Shown: positions 7,876-16,726 of the stretch, one piece after another | How positions within the stretch are numbered: the stretch's first letter is position 1 | Layout: every line of letters begins with the position of its first letter | Assembly: GCA_028822585.1 (NCBI GenBank) | Contig: JAPKDL010000018.1 | Coordinates: forward strand, 1 to 40,658 | DNA from: Alphaproteobacteria bacterium | Lineage (GTDB): Bacteria > Pseudomonadota > Alphaproteobacteria > UBA8366 > GCA-2717185 | Direction: 5' to 3' | DNA length: 40,658 bases | The notes under the pieces: model-generated | What the model was told of the DNA's origin: nothing | The model's input: only the letters and a program-made list of their open reading frames with translations | Database searches by the model: none | Made by a program: the position numbers and the translations under genes

Positions 7876-10284
7876 CTATCCTAGAACCCGTTGCCACCAA
7901 CCGCCGCGCCTTGGTTTTGGCGGCCCTGTCGGTTGTTCCGGCGCCACGACGGGGGCTTTTTCTATCTCCGACGTATCGGCGACTGGTTTTGCTTTGGCGC
8001 GACGTCGGCGGGGTCGCTTCGGTGCTTCAGCAGGTTCCGTTGTCGCGTCTGCATCGGGCACTGCTTTGGACACCGCATCCGGCGCTGCATCCGTTGTGGC
8101 GGTTTTCTCTAAATCCGCAGGTGTATCCGATTTAAACACAGGTGAAGTTTCCTTCGGTTTCGTGTCTTCTACTACCTTGGCTGTCCGACGACGACGGGGC
8201 CTTTTCGATTTCGGTTCGCTTTCTTCAAGGTTCGGTTGTTCGGTGGTCGCTGGATCCGGCGCAGTTATTATAGCCGCTTCCGGCGTTTCGGTCGTCTCGA
8301 CAGACACGCTCTCCGCGCCATCACTGTCGACGCCGTCTTTGATTGCGGCATCCTGATTGGCGACTTCTTGAGTCGCGCCTTCTTCATTCTGGCGTCCGCG
8401 TTTGCGCCCGCCACGTCTGCCGCGTCGGCTGCGTTTCTTCGGTGCGTTTTCGTCTTTTGCGTCTGGCGTGGCGGCGACGTCTTCCGGTGCGTCGATTGCG
8501 CTTTCGCTTTCGCTTTCTACAGTTTCTCCGCCGACGTTTTTGGTCGCCTGTTCAGACTGATCTTCTCGTTGAGGACGACGCCGGCGAGACCGGCGTTTCC
8601 GGGGCGAATTTTCTCCCGTAACCTCATCGTTGAGGGCTGGTCTTTGCGGACGTTGTTGGGCGACGGCCTCTTCTTCGCCCGGTTGGCGCACACGATCGAG
8701 TCTAAAGTCAGGCGGTACCAGCGCTTCGTCGGCTTCAACAGTCACGTTGAATGAATAACGGCCTTCGATTACCGTTAATGTCGCGCGTTTCTGGTTGAGA
8801 ATGTACAACGCGACTTTGGTCGGGACATGTAACGTAATCATCCCGGACGGTTTGCGAACACCTTCTTCTTCCAGGGCGCGAAGGGCGTGCAAGGCGGCCG
8901 ATTCCGTTGAACGGATATGACCAACGCCGCCGCAAACCGGGCAAAGCTCGCTGGACGTTTCAGTAACGCTTGGGCGCAGTCGTTGTCGCGACATCTCCAT
9001 CAAGCCAAACGGGCTGATGCGGCCCACTTGTATGCGGGCGCGATCGTCTTTCAAAGAGTCCTTCAATTTGCGCTCGACCGCATGAATGTTGCGCGAGTTT
9101 TCCATATCGATGAAATCGATGACGATCAAACCGGCCAGGTCACGCAGTCGCAATTGACGCGCGACTTCCTCTGCGGTTTCCATATTGGTCTTGAACGCCG
9201 TTTCCTCGATATTTCGTTCTTTTGTCGAACGACCGGAGTTGACGTCAATGGCGACCAATGCTTCGGTCGGGTTGATGACCAGATATCCCCCTGAGCGCAG
9301 TTGAACTATCGGGTTGTGGATCGCGTCGATCTGGCTTTCCACTTGATAACGATGTAGCACTGGTACGGTTTCGTTCTTGTACTGTTTTACGCGGGTGGCG
9401 TGACTGGGGATGAGGGACTTCATGAAGTCCTTCGCGAGACGATATCCCGCATCGCCTTCCACCAGGACTTGGTCGATTTCCTTGGAATATAAATCCCGGA
9501 TTGACCGCTTGATGAGGTTGCCCTCTTCGTTGATCAGGCAAGGTGCCGTCGATTCCAGTGTCAGGTTGCGGATCGTGTCCCACTGGCGCATCAAGTATTC
9601 GTAATCGCGTTTGATTTCCGCTTTGGATCGGTCAGCACCCGCAGTACGAACAATCACCGCCATGCCTTCAGGTATATCGAGGCCGTCAACGATGCCTTTC
9701 AGGCGTTTGCGATCCTTTGCGCTGGCGATTTTTCGGCTTATGCCACCGCCGCGCGCGGTGTTTGGCATCAACACGCAATACCGGCCTGCGAGCGAGAGAT
9801 ACGTTGTCAACGCCGCACCCTTGTTGCCGCGTTCTTCCTTGACCACTTGCACCAGCATAATTTGCCGACGTTTGATGACTTCCTGAACTTTGTAGTGGCG
9901 GTAGGATTTTGTACGCCGGCGCTCGACTTCTTCCTCGATTTCATCGCCGCCAACAACTTCCACGCTGGCACCGTCGACCGGCTCTTCCGCGTCCTCTACT
10001 TCGGGTTCTGATTCAACCAGCTTCTCACGGTCCGACACCGGAATTTGGTAATAGTCGGGGTGAATCTCGTTGGAAGCGAGAAACCCGTGTCGATTTCCGC
10101 CATATTCGACGAACGCTGCCTGCAGGGATGGTTCGACCCGCGTTACTTTCGCGAGGTAGACATTTCCCTTTAGCTGTTTCTTGCTGCTTGATTCAAAGTC
10201 GAATTCTTCGAGTTTATGTCCACTGACAACGGCGACACGCGTTTCTTCCGCGTGCGTGGCGTCGATTAACATTATTTTCGTCAT
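7876..10284 (-). CDS. rne: ribonuclease E
   Basis: The 802-residue endoribonuclease is the scaffold of RNA decay and rRNA/tRNA processing. The start is MTKIMLIDATH at 10284; codons upstream in frame do not fit the family. Residues 37-140 are the S1 domain, interrupted by an acidic insert (about 90-125) typical of alphaproteobacterial homologues. The catalytic DNase I-like region carries Asp347 (VAIDVNSG) and Asp390 (IDFIDMEN). The zinc-link is C448-P-V-C451. Residues 530-790 are low-complexity, with alternating Arg-rich patches (RKRRSRRRR, RRGRRGGRKRGR, RPRRRR twice) and acidic Ala/Glu segments, the usual scaffold for RNA and degradosome partners. The C-terminus RRGGWWQRVLG is a conserved tail in this group. 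The gene is divergent from the amidase across a 455-nt region. Confidence 0.97.
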   Translation of the reverse strand: MTKIMLIDATHAEETRVAVVSGHKLEEFDFESSSKKQLKGNVYLAKVTRVEPSLQAAFVEYGGNRHGFLASNEIHPDYYQIPVSDREKLVESEPEVEDAEEPVDGASVEVVGGDEIEEEVERRRTKSYRHYKVQEVIKRRQIMLVQVVKEERGNKGAALTTYLSLAGRYCVLMPNTARGGGISRKIASAKDRKRLKGIVDGLDIPEGMAVIVRTAGADRSKAEIKRDYEYLMRQWDTIRNLTLESTAPCLINEEGNLIKRSIRDLYSKEIDQVLVEGDAGYRLAKDFMKSLIPSHATRVKQYKNETVPVLHRYQVESQIDAIHNPIVQLRSGGYLVINPTEALVAIDVNSGRSTKERNIEETAFKTNMETAEEVARQLRLRDLAGLIVIDFIDMENSRNIHAVERKLKDSLKDDRARIQVGRISPFGLMEMSRQRLRPSVTETSSELCPVCGGVGHIRSTESAALHALRALEEEGVRKPSGMITLHVPTKVALYILNQKRATLTVIEGRYSFNVTVEADEALVPPDFRLDRVRQPGEEEAVAQQRPQRPALNDEVTGENSPRKRRSRRRRPQREDQSEQATKNVGGETVESESESAIDAPEDVAATPDAKDENAPKKRSRRGRRGGRKRGRQNEEGATQEVANQDAAIKDGVDSDGAESVSVETTETPEAAIITAPDPATTEQPNLEESEPKSKRPRRRRTAKVVEDTKPKETSPVFKSDTPADLEKTATTDAAPDAVSKAVPDADATTEPAEAPKRPRRRRAKAKPVADTSEIEKAPVVAPEQPTGPPKPRRGGWWQRVLG

Positions 10285-10308
10285 TATTGCTCTCCAGCGG
10301 TCGCATTT

Positions 10309-10336
10309 CCACACGGTGCGTGACGGTGCCGTGTGG
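10309..10336 (-). promoter_or_regulatory. hairpin in the rne 5' leader
   Basis: A perfect 8-bp inverted repeat, CCACACGG (10309-10316) and CCGTGTGG (10329-10336) with a 12-nt loop, begins 25 nt upstream of the rne ATG. In the rne mRNA it would be a stable GC-rich stem just before the ribosome-binding region. E. coli rne is autoregulated through hairpins in its leader; that this stem has the same job is inference. Confidence 0.5.
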
Positions 10337-10686
10337 GCGCGCTGCGCTATATTCGGTAAAGCCGATTACGTCGCTTATCGATTTGTCGAACGGGAAGATC
10401 ATTAGATTTTTCACCAGGACAAAGATTCAGTCGAACGTTTAGGTTTCCCAAGCATGTCTGTCTTCAAAATGCACTAGAGATCGGCTTCGTCAGTAATTAA
10501 AAAGTGACCACTCCGGTAACGTATAGCATCGCTAACTTTCATCACGGTCACGGGGTAATTTTCGCGCGCCGGATGAGGGTTGGCTATGCGCTTACGCAAT
10601 CGATTAGGGCGAACCATAATCGATAGGGCGTCGTCAATCACGCCAGCATAAACTACGCGCTCGGTTCATCTTCCACAAATGGTATT

Positions 10687-10716
10687 TTGGATTTATTTGA
10701 ATTTTTCATGTAAAAT
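10687..10716 (+). promoter_or_regulatory. candidate sigma-70-type promoter for the amidase gene
   Basis: TTGGAT (10687-10692) and TAAAAT (10711-10716) are separated by 18 nt, 24 nt before the GTG start. The -10 matches consensus at five positions and the -35 at only three, so this is a weak call based on position and the AT-rich context. Confidence 0.3.
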
Positions 10717-10739
10717 CGAGTCTACTGCTTGAGAGATTA

Positions 10740-11987
10740 GTGCGAATCGCCAATATATTGGTCTGTATGAAGGAATTGTCCCGAATTTACGTGCTTCTTG
10801 GTTTGATCACAGTCTCGTGTGTTTCGTTAATCTATGGATCTGCGACGGTGTTGGCGACGCCAGAGGTAACTGGGTCGCGAATCGGGGTGCACCCGAATTC
10901 CACACGTCTTGTGCTCGAACTCAGCGAATCTGTTGCGTATCAGGTGTTCACGCTGGATAAGCCCTATCGCGTTGTCATCGACCTTCCTGAAGTCCGGTGG
11001 CGGTCCTCGCGTAAACCGATGATGTCGGCGATAGGCCTTGTGTCCGAATTCCGCTTTGGTTTGTTTCAGACAGGTAATAGTCGGGTGGTGTTGGGAACGA
11101 CCGCGCCAACCAAAGTGTCAAAGCATTTTATTTTGGATGCCGAAAAAGGAGCTCCACCACGGCTGGTGTTGGATCTGGTGGAAACCTCCGTGGCGAATTT
11201 TTCGCCGGGACGTATGATTAAATCTGCAGGCTGGAAGGCGGTTGTGCAACCTCGTGCTCGCCAGCCTGATCCGTATCGACTAGCCAAAACTGGCCGTCAC
11301 GTGATCGTGCTGGATCCCGGTCATGGCGGTGTCGACCCCGGCACGATTGGCGTCACGGGGGCGTATGAAAAGAAAATTACGTTGGCGGTGGCGCATGAAG
11401 CCAAGAAGCAATTTGAAGCCACGGGCCGTTACCGGGTTGTCTTGTCGCGGACGCGTGATGTCTATGTCCGATTGCGGGACCGGTTCGAGATCGCGCATCG
11501 CCACAAGGCGGAATTGTTCGTCTCTTTGCATGCTGATTCCATCAAGAATAGAAAAGTACGCGGTGGGTCTGTTTATACGTTGTCCAACAAAGCCTCCGAC
11601 AAGGAAGCTGCGTCATTGGCGACCCGTGAAAACAAGTCCGACATCATCGCGGGTGCGGATTTATCGGGATTTGCGCCGGAAGTATCGGAAATTCTCATCG
11701 ATTTAGCGCAAGGCGCGACCAATAAGGAATCCTGGTTTCTGGCGGAAATGATGGTGAAGGCGCTGGGGCAGCGGACCAAACTGCTACGTAATTCGCACCG
11801 TTTCGCCGGGTTCGCCGTCTTGAAGTCGCCTAATATTCCCTCGGTCCTGTTGGAATTGGGGTATTTGTCCAATCGCATAGATGAGAAAAACCTGTCAAAA
11901 CCGAAGTATCGTCGGAGAATTGCGCGCGCGTTGTTGCAGGCGGTGGATACCTATTTTAAACGTAAATCTAAATTGCGGAAACCTTGA
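10740..11987 (+). CDS. N-acetylmuramoyl-L-alanine amidase, AmiC type with AMIN domain
   Basis: This periplasmic zinc amidase removes stem peptides from peptidoglycan during cell separation. The 415-residue form starts at a GTG with GAGAG 4 nt upstream; an ATG at codon 10 (10767) would still keep the whole signal peptide (MKELSRIYVLLGLI, end near VLAT at 40) but has no clear ribosome site. Residues 42-150 form the AMIN targeting domain (RLVLELSESVAYQVFTLDKP). Residues 187-408 form the Amidase_3 domain with zinc ligands His195 (DPGHGG), Glu210 and His264 (SLHAD), and a late LLELGYLSN motif that supplies the catalytic Glu. The PBP1A gene follows after 77 nt, so murein hydrolysis and synthesis are probably co-expressed. 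Confidence 0.94.
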   Translation: MRIANILVCMKELSRIYVLLGLITVSCVSLIYGSATVLATPEVTGSRIGVHPNSTRLVLELSESVAYQVFTLDKPYRVVIDLPEVRWRSSRKPMMSAIGLVSEFRFGLFQTGNSRVVLGTTAPTKVSKHFILDAEKGAPPRLVLDLVETSVANFSPGRMIKSAGWKAVVQPRARQPDPYRLAKTGRHVIVLDPGHGGVDPGTIGVTGAYEKKITLAVAHEAKKQFEATGRYRVVLSRTRDVYVRLRDRFEIAHRHKAELFVSLHADSIKNRKVRGGSVYTLSNKASDKEAASLATRENKSDIIAGADLSGFAPEVSEILIDLAQGATNKESWFLAEMMVKALGQRTKLLRNSHRFAGFAVLKSPNIPSVLLELGYLSNRIDEKNLSKPKYRRRIARALLQAVDTYFKRKSKLRKP

Positions 11988-12064
11988 GCCGCCTTAACTC
12001 GGCCACAATTATCAAAGATAATCACCGGATTAACCGCTGAGAGCAATGCGATCCTATCAAGCCT

Positions 12065-14524
12065 ATGCGAATTTTACTGAAACTGTTCTTGATCACACTG
12101 TCACTGATCGTTGTCCTTGCGGCGGCCGGTGCGGGCGGTGCCGCGTATATTTTATATCGGTATGGTCGAGATCTTCAGGATTACAAACAATTGGCGGATT
12201 ACGAACCGGCGATGATGACGCGGGTTCATGCTGGCGACGGGCATTTAATCGCCGAATACGCCAAGGAACGCCGGGTCTTCGTACCTGTGGCGGCGATGCC
12301 CCGACGAGTCGTCAACGCGTTTGTCGCGGCGGAAGATCAAAATTTTTACACCCATGTCGGCGTCGATCCCGTGGCCTTGGCTCGGGCGATCGTGATGAAT
12401 GTCGTCTATTACTGGCGCGGTCGGAAACTTATCGGCGCGTCGACAATTACCCAACAGGTCGCCAAGAATTTTCTGCTGACCAACGAAGTTTCCATGGAGC
12501 GAAAAATTAAGGAAGCCATTTTGGCGTTTCGCATCGAACGGGCGCTGCCGAAGGACCGCATTCTTGAGTTATACCTGAATGAAATCTACCTCGGTTATGG
12601 GTCCTACGGCGTGGCGGCGGCGGCCCTGAATTATTTTAATAAATCTCTTGATGAATTGACGATGGCGGAAGCGGCCTACCTGGCGGCGTTGCCGAAAGCG
12701 CCTAATAATTATCATCCGATTCGCAAGTCGCGTGCGGCCAAGGCACGCCGGGATTGGGTGATCGGTCGGATGCTTGAAGAAGGTTTTGTGGATCGCGACA
12801 CGGCAGAACTCGCCAAACACGCGGCGCTACGGGTCATTCCGCGGACCGCCACGGAATTTGTCGAGGCGGATTATTTCGTGGAGGAAGTGCGTCGCGAATT
12901 GGCAGATAAGTTTGGCGAAGATCAACTTTACGAGGGCGGGTTGTCAGTCCGCACCACGCTGGATTCCCGGCTTCAAGGATTCGCGGAACAGGCCTTGCGC
13001 CAAGGATTAATCACTTATGACCGACGCCACGGATGGCGCGGCCCTCTGACTAACATCGCCGTTGACAATGGTTGGTTCGGACCATTGCTCGGGGTAAAGC
13101 GGCCCCTGGGCGTTGATGAATGGTCGCTTGCCGTGGTGCTTGGTGTTGATGAGGCGGGCGTCGATATTGGCGTGGTCGACGGCGTTGTTGGGCACCTGCC
13201 GTTAGAGGAACTGACCTGGGCGCGCGAACCGCGTAAAAATCGTCGCTTGGGGCCAAAAATCACGCACCCCGGCGAAGTGTTGAAAATTGGCGATGTGGTG
13301 TTAGTTGAACCTGCACCCAAGGTGCCTGACGTCGACGTTAAAACTCAACCCGCGCCGCCAGACCCCACAGAAGAAGCGCGATATGGTTTACGTCAAATTC
13401 CCGGAATTGAAGGTGCCATTGTTGTGCTTGACCCGCATACGGGGCGGGTCCTTGCGATGAATGGCGGATTTCACTATGCGCTTAGCGAATTCAACCGTGC
13501 GACCCAGGCGTTGCGGCAGCCTGGATCCGCCTTCAAGCCGTTTGTGTATCTTGCGGGGCTCGATAACGGATTTACGCCCGGCACGTTAATTCTCGACGCA
13601 CCCTTCGTTCTTGATCAAGGCCCGGGGAAACGGAAATGGAAACCTGCCAACTATTCTAAGAAATTCTACGGTGCCAGCCCGATGCGGATCGGCATTGAAA
13701 AATCCCGTAATTTGATGACCGTGCGATTGGCGCGCGCGATCGGCATGGAGACCATCTCCGAATACGCCGGTCGGTTCGACATCATGAAGAACATGCCCTG
13801 GCAGTTGTCGATGTCGCTGGGCGCGGGTGAAACCACACTGCTTCGACTGACAGCTGCGTATGCGATGCTAGTGAATGGCGGAAAGCGGGTGACTCCAACC
13901 TTTATCGATCGAATTCAAGACCGCGACGGAAAAACCGTGTTTCGCCATGATTTGCGACCCTGTGAAGGTTGTGTGGTTGATGAGTGGCGCAACGATCCGG
14001 TGCCGCTTTTGCCCGATGTGCGTGAAGCCGTTACCAGTCCCGCTAGCGCGTATCAGATCGTGTCGATGTTGAAAGGCGTCGTGCAACGCGGCACGGGGCG
14101 ACGCATTCGTGCGGTTGGTAAGCCGCTGGCGGGGAAAACAGGGACGACGAACCGGGAAATGGACACGTGGTTTATTGGCTTTTCTCCAGATCTTGCTGTT
14201 GGCGTGTTCGCAGGCTTCGATAGGCCCAAGCCGTTGGGACGTCGGGAAACTGGATCTTCGGTCGCGGCACCGATTTTTCGGGATTTCATGACGCTGGCGT
14301 TAAAGGGCAAGCCCAGCATACCCTTTCGAATTCCTCCAAACGTTCGGCTGGTGCGGGTCGAGGCCGCCACGGGTCGGGCTGCTAGACCCGGTGATAAACA
14401 GGTCGTCCTGGAAGCTTATAAAATTGGCGCGGAGGATGGTGAGGCGGTGCTGATCGACGGGTCGGACGAGCCTGACGAGGGCGGTTTGGCGGCCCCTGAC
14501 ACCAAACTGGGTGGCAAATATTGA
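12065..14524 (+). CDS. mrcA: penicillin-binding protein 1A (bifunctional transglycosylase/transpeptidase)
   Basis: The 819-residue class A PBP polymerises and crosslinks peptidoglycan at the inner membrane. A transmembrane anchor spans residues 4-30. The GT51 domain (about 50-235) shows the catalytic EDQNFYTH motif at 90-97, GASTITQQ near 124-131 and ERALPKDRILELYLNEIYLG. An OB-like insert (about 310-430) follows, as in PBP1A. The transpeptidase domain carries the Ser488-A-F-K tetrad, S547-R-N and K691-T-G. The C-terminus has an acidic tail. The ATG at 12065 has only a weak ribosome site. The gene lies between the amidase and prfB, an order I recall as common in alphaproteobacteria. Confidence 0.96.
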   Translation: MRILLKLFLITLSLIVVLAAAGAGGAAYILYRYGRDLQDYKQLADYEPAMMTRVHAGDGHLIAEYAKERRVFVPVAAMPRRVVNAFVAAEDQNFYTHVGVDPVALARAIVMNVVYYWRGRKLIGASTITQQVAKNFLLTNEVSMERKIKEAILAFRIERALPKDRILELYLNEIYLGYGSYGVAAAALNYFNKSLDELTMAEAAYLAALPKAPNNYHPIRKSRAAKARRDWVIGRMLEEGFVDRDTAELAKHAALRVIPRTATEFVEADYFVEEVRRELADKFGEDQLYEGGLSVRTTLDSRLQGFAEQALRQGLITYDRRHGWRGPLTNIAVDNGWFGPLLGVKRPLGVDEWSLAVVLGVDEAGVDIGVVDGVVGHLPLEELTWAREPRKNRRLGPKITHPGEVLKIGDVVLVEPAPKVPDVDVKTQPAPPDPTEEARYGLRQIPGIEGAIVVLDPHTGRVLAMNGGFHYALSEFNRATQALRQPGSAFKPFVYLAGLDNGFTPGTLILDAPFVLDQGPGKRKWKPANYSKKFYGASPMRIGIEKSRNLMTVRLARAIGMETISEYAGRFDIMKNMPWQLSMSLGAGETTLLRLTAAYAMLVNGGKRVTPTFIDRIQDRDGKTVFRHDLRPCEGCVVDEWRNDPVPLLPDVREAVTSPASAYQIVSMLKGVVQRGTGRRIRAVGKPLAGKTGTTNREMDTWFIGFSPDLAVGVFAGFDRPKPLGRRETGSSVAAPIFRDFMTLALKGKPSIPFRIPPNVRLVRVEAATGRAARPGDKQVVLEAYKIGAEDGEAVLIDGSDEPDEGGLAAPDTKLGGKY

Positions 14525-14609
14525 GCGACCCATCAGTTCATTTGACAAATACGTCAGACAAGACTTGCTTTGCCGGTATGAATTTTGAATATATCGCGTT
14601 CAGAAATGC

Positions 14610-14639
14610 CCCGAGAGTCATCAACCCGAGAGTTATGAA
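14610..14639 (+). repeat. 15-nt imperfect tandem duplication in the prfB leader
   Basis: CCCGAGAGTCATCAA (14610-14624) is followed directly by CCCGAGAGTTATGAA (14625-14639), with two differences. It lies 14 nt before the prfB start. It may be a simple slippage product or a double binding site; nothing in the sequence decides. Confidence 0.6.
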
Positions 14640-14653
14640 GACGTACGGAGACC

Positions 14654-15776
14654 ATGATGCGCGCGGAAATCCTATCAGTCGTTGAAGAAATCAAGCAGTC
14701 CTTGGAACTGCTGAGGAGGTCTCTTTGACATTGATTCCGCCCGGCTTCGCCTCGATGAACTAAACGCGGCGGCTGAAAACCCCGATCTCTGGAACGACCC
14801 TGCCACCGCGCAAAAAGTCATGCGCGAACGTACGCAATTGGACGACGCGGTAAAAGGTATCGACGCCATGGACTCGGGCATGGCCGAAAATATCGAACTT
14901 CTGGAGTTAGCCGAAGCCGAAGACGATGCAGATATGGTGGCGGAGACGGAATCCGCGCTCACCGCACTTCGTGACGACGGCGCCAAGCGACAGTTGGGAA
15001 GTCTGTTGTCAGGGGAAGCGGATTCCAACGATGCGTATTTGGAAGTGCATGCAGGTGCCGGCGGGACCGAGTCTCAGGACTGGACCGAAATGTTGTTGCG
15101 CATGTACACGCGCTGGGCTGACCAGCGCGGCCATAAAGTTGAACTGCTGGAAGAAAGCCCTGGCGAAGAGGCGGGTATAAAATCGGCGACGATTCGAATT
15201 TTGGGGGCGAACGCTTATGGGTGGTTAAAGACGGAAACTGGCGTGCATCGACTGGTTCGAATTTCACCCTTCGATTCACAGTCGCGCCGTCACACCAGTT
15301 TCGCGTCTATCGATATTTACCCGGTCATTGACGACACCATACAAATTGAGGTCGAGGATAAGGACATCCGAATCGACACTTATCGCGCCTCTGGCGCGGG
15401 TGGGCAGCACGTAAATCGCACCGATAGCGCTGTACGTATCACGCATGAACCGACCGGCATTGTCGTGCAATGTCAAAACGATCGCTCGCAACATAAAAAC
15501 CGAGCGGCGGCAATGAAGATGTTGCAGGCGCGGCTGTATGAGCGAGAACTAAAACGCCGGGAGGACGCCACCCGCGCCGAACACGAAGCCAAATCGGATA
15601 TTGGGTGGGGTCATCAGATCAGGTCGTACGTGTTGCACCCCTATCAGATGGTCAAAGACTTGCGTACCAACGTTGAAACCGGCAACGCGCAAGGCGTGCT
15701 CGACGGTAATTTAGATGATTTCCTGGAAGCCGCCCTGGCGGCGAAAGCCGATAAGACGCGAGCCAACGGAACTTAG
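14654..15776 (+). CDS. prfB: peptide chain release factor 2 (programmed +1 frameshift)
   Basis: RF2 ends translation at UGA and UAA. The gene is two overlapping frames: 14654-14725 encodes 24 codons ending in CTT just before an in-frame TGA at 14726-14728, and reading resumes in the +1 frame at GAC 14727 to the stop at 15776. The predicted product is 373 residues. The second frame carries the anticodon-like tripeptide SPF ([15 protein letters not shown]) and the catalytic GGQ at about 249-251 ([11 protein letters not shown]). The N-terminus [20 protein letters not shown] fits the family. ATG 14654 or the adjacent ATG 14657 could be used; GGAG lies just upstream. The gene is downstream of PBP1A. 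Confidence 0.95.
14714..14729 (+). promoter_or_regulatory. prfB programmed +1 frameshift site
   Basis: A Shine-Dalgarno-like AGGAGG (14714-14719), a 3-nt spacer, then CTT TGA C (14723-14729). This is the known RF2 autoregulatory arrangement: low RF2 leaves the UGA unread, and the upstream AGGAGG helps the ribosome slip from CUU to UUU. The spacing equals that of E. coli prfB. Confidence 0.93.
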
Positions 15777-15875
15777 CGGTTAGGTCAGATCAGGGTTAAT
15801 GTGATGCAGTTTATGCAACGAATTAATCCTGTGAATCATCTCGTCAATATAACAAACAGCAAAGAAAGAAGATCG

Positions 15876-15902
15876 GGAGGCTCGCCAACGGCGATTCCCT
15901 CC
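15876..15902 (-). terminator. hairpin between convergent prfB and DUF455 genes
   Basis: A nested inverted repeat: outer arms GGAGG (15876-15880) and CCTCC (15898-15902), inner arms TCGCC (15882-15886) and GGCGA (15890-15894) around the loop AAC. Read on the minus strand it is followed by a T/C-rich tract (complement of 15856-15870), so it fits a rho-independent terminator for the minus-strand operon. It could also stop prfB transcripts, though the plus-side T tract is poorer and displaced. Confidence 0.5.
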
Positions 15903-15916
15903 AGCTATGATTTTCT

Positions 15917-16726
15917 CTAACGGCCCAATGGTTCGTACCAATCGGCGGGAAAATTGGCGGCCTCACGCGCATCTGTATTAAAGGGGGGTTTCAGCGGGCT
16001 CTTAAAATAACGTTTTACCATTTCCTGATACGCTGCCTTCGGTGCCAAACTCCGCTGTTCCGCAACCCATAAAAACCACCGCATCCCCGTTGCTACATGG
16101 CCGATTTCATCGTGGTATATAATTGCCAGGACGGCGGCGCTGTCGGTGTCGTCCACACTTTCAAGTTTGGCGATCATGCCCGGCGTCACATCCAACCCGC
16201 GTGCCTCCAGTAACAGCGGGGCGATGGCTAGCCGGGCTATCAAATCACCACAGGTTTGGTCCGCAGCATCCCACAAGCCGTCATGAACGGGAAAATCGCC
16301 ATACCTGGTGCCGAATCCCGCCAATCGTTCCGATAGAAGTTGGAAATGTTTGGCCTCTTCCCCGGCGACTCCGATCCAATCATCGTAAAACGCGACGGGT
16401 AGGTCATCATCGGTGAACCGCGCGATGATGTCCCACGCCAAATCGATGGCGTTCAGTTCGATATGTGCAATGGCGTGCAGCAGCGCGATACGCCCGGCCG
16501 TCCCTTTGTTGATACGACGGCGCGGCATGTCGCGCGGTGCTCTGAGCGCCGGCTGCGCGGCGCGCGGTGGTCGCAACGGTGGCTGAGAGCGGCCCGTGTC
16601 TTGAATGTCGCCCGCTCGCCAGGCGGCGACGACCTCATGGGTCAACCGCGCCTTATCCGCCGCCTGCGGTGTGTTGAGAATATTGCAGGCGGCGCGGGCG
16701 AGTGTGATGCCGTCGAAATTAGGAAT
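15917..16726 (-). CDS. ferritin-like DUF455 family protein, apparent AUU start
   Basis: A predicted four-helix ferritin-like protein with two ExxH-type motifs (GEEAKHF and HDEIGHV) and further Glu residues in helices (AHIELNAIDLA, LLLEARGLD), the pattern of a diiron site. The substrate is unknown. The first canonical start in frame is TTG at 16645, but the 27 codons before it (GITLARAACNILNTPQAADK) match the N-terminal helix I expect in this family. Upstream of that TTG the frame has no ATG, GTG or TTG before a TAG. The best start is the ATT at 16726, which lies across the stop of the FAA hydrolase gene and has GATGG 6 nt upstream. It is the last gene of the glnE-bcp unit. The family call is strong; the start is inferred. 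Confidence 0.8.
   Translation of the reverse strand: MPNFDGITLARAACNILNTPQAADKARLTHEVVAAWRAGDIQDTGRSQPPLRPPRAAQPALRAPRDMPRRRINKGTAGRIALLHAIAHIELNAIDLAWDIIARFTDDDLPVAFYDDWIGVAGEEAKHFQLLSERLAGFGTRYGDFPVHDGLWDAADQTCGDLIARLAIAPLLLEARGLDVTPGMIAKLESVDDTDSAAVLAIIYHDEIGHVATGMRWFLWVAEQRSLAPKAAYQEMVKRYFKSPLKPPFNTDAREAANFPADWYEPLGR

Larger units (their letters stand above)
10285..10739. other. 455-nt divergent regulatory region between rne and the amidase gene
   Basis: No convincing coding frame is seen. The region should hold the rne leader (minus) and the amidase promoter (plus). It contains a hairpin near the rne start (10309-10336, listed separately) and a weak promoter candidate before the amidase gene (10687-10716). 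It also holds a near-direct repeat, AATCGATTAGGGCG at 10598-10611 and AATCGATAGGGCG at 10618-10630. Long leaders are common for rne because the enzyme controls its own mRNA. Confidence 0.6.

Noticed and set aside
12046-12510. Plus-strand open frame starting 19 nt before mrcA, with GAGAG upstream
   Set aside because: It is an offset frame of the PBP1A N-terminal region; its Cys/Arg-rich translation is not protein-like, and the PBP1A frame carries the transmembrane anchor and transglycosylase motifs.
14542-14570. Perfect -35 hexamer TTGACA between mrcA and prfB
   Set aside because: No acceptable -10 lies at 16-18 nt, so it is not called a promoter; prfB may be read from the upstream operon.
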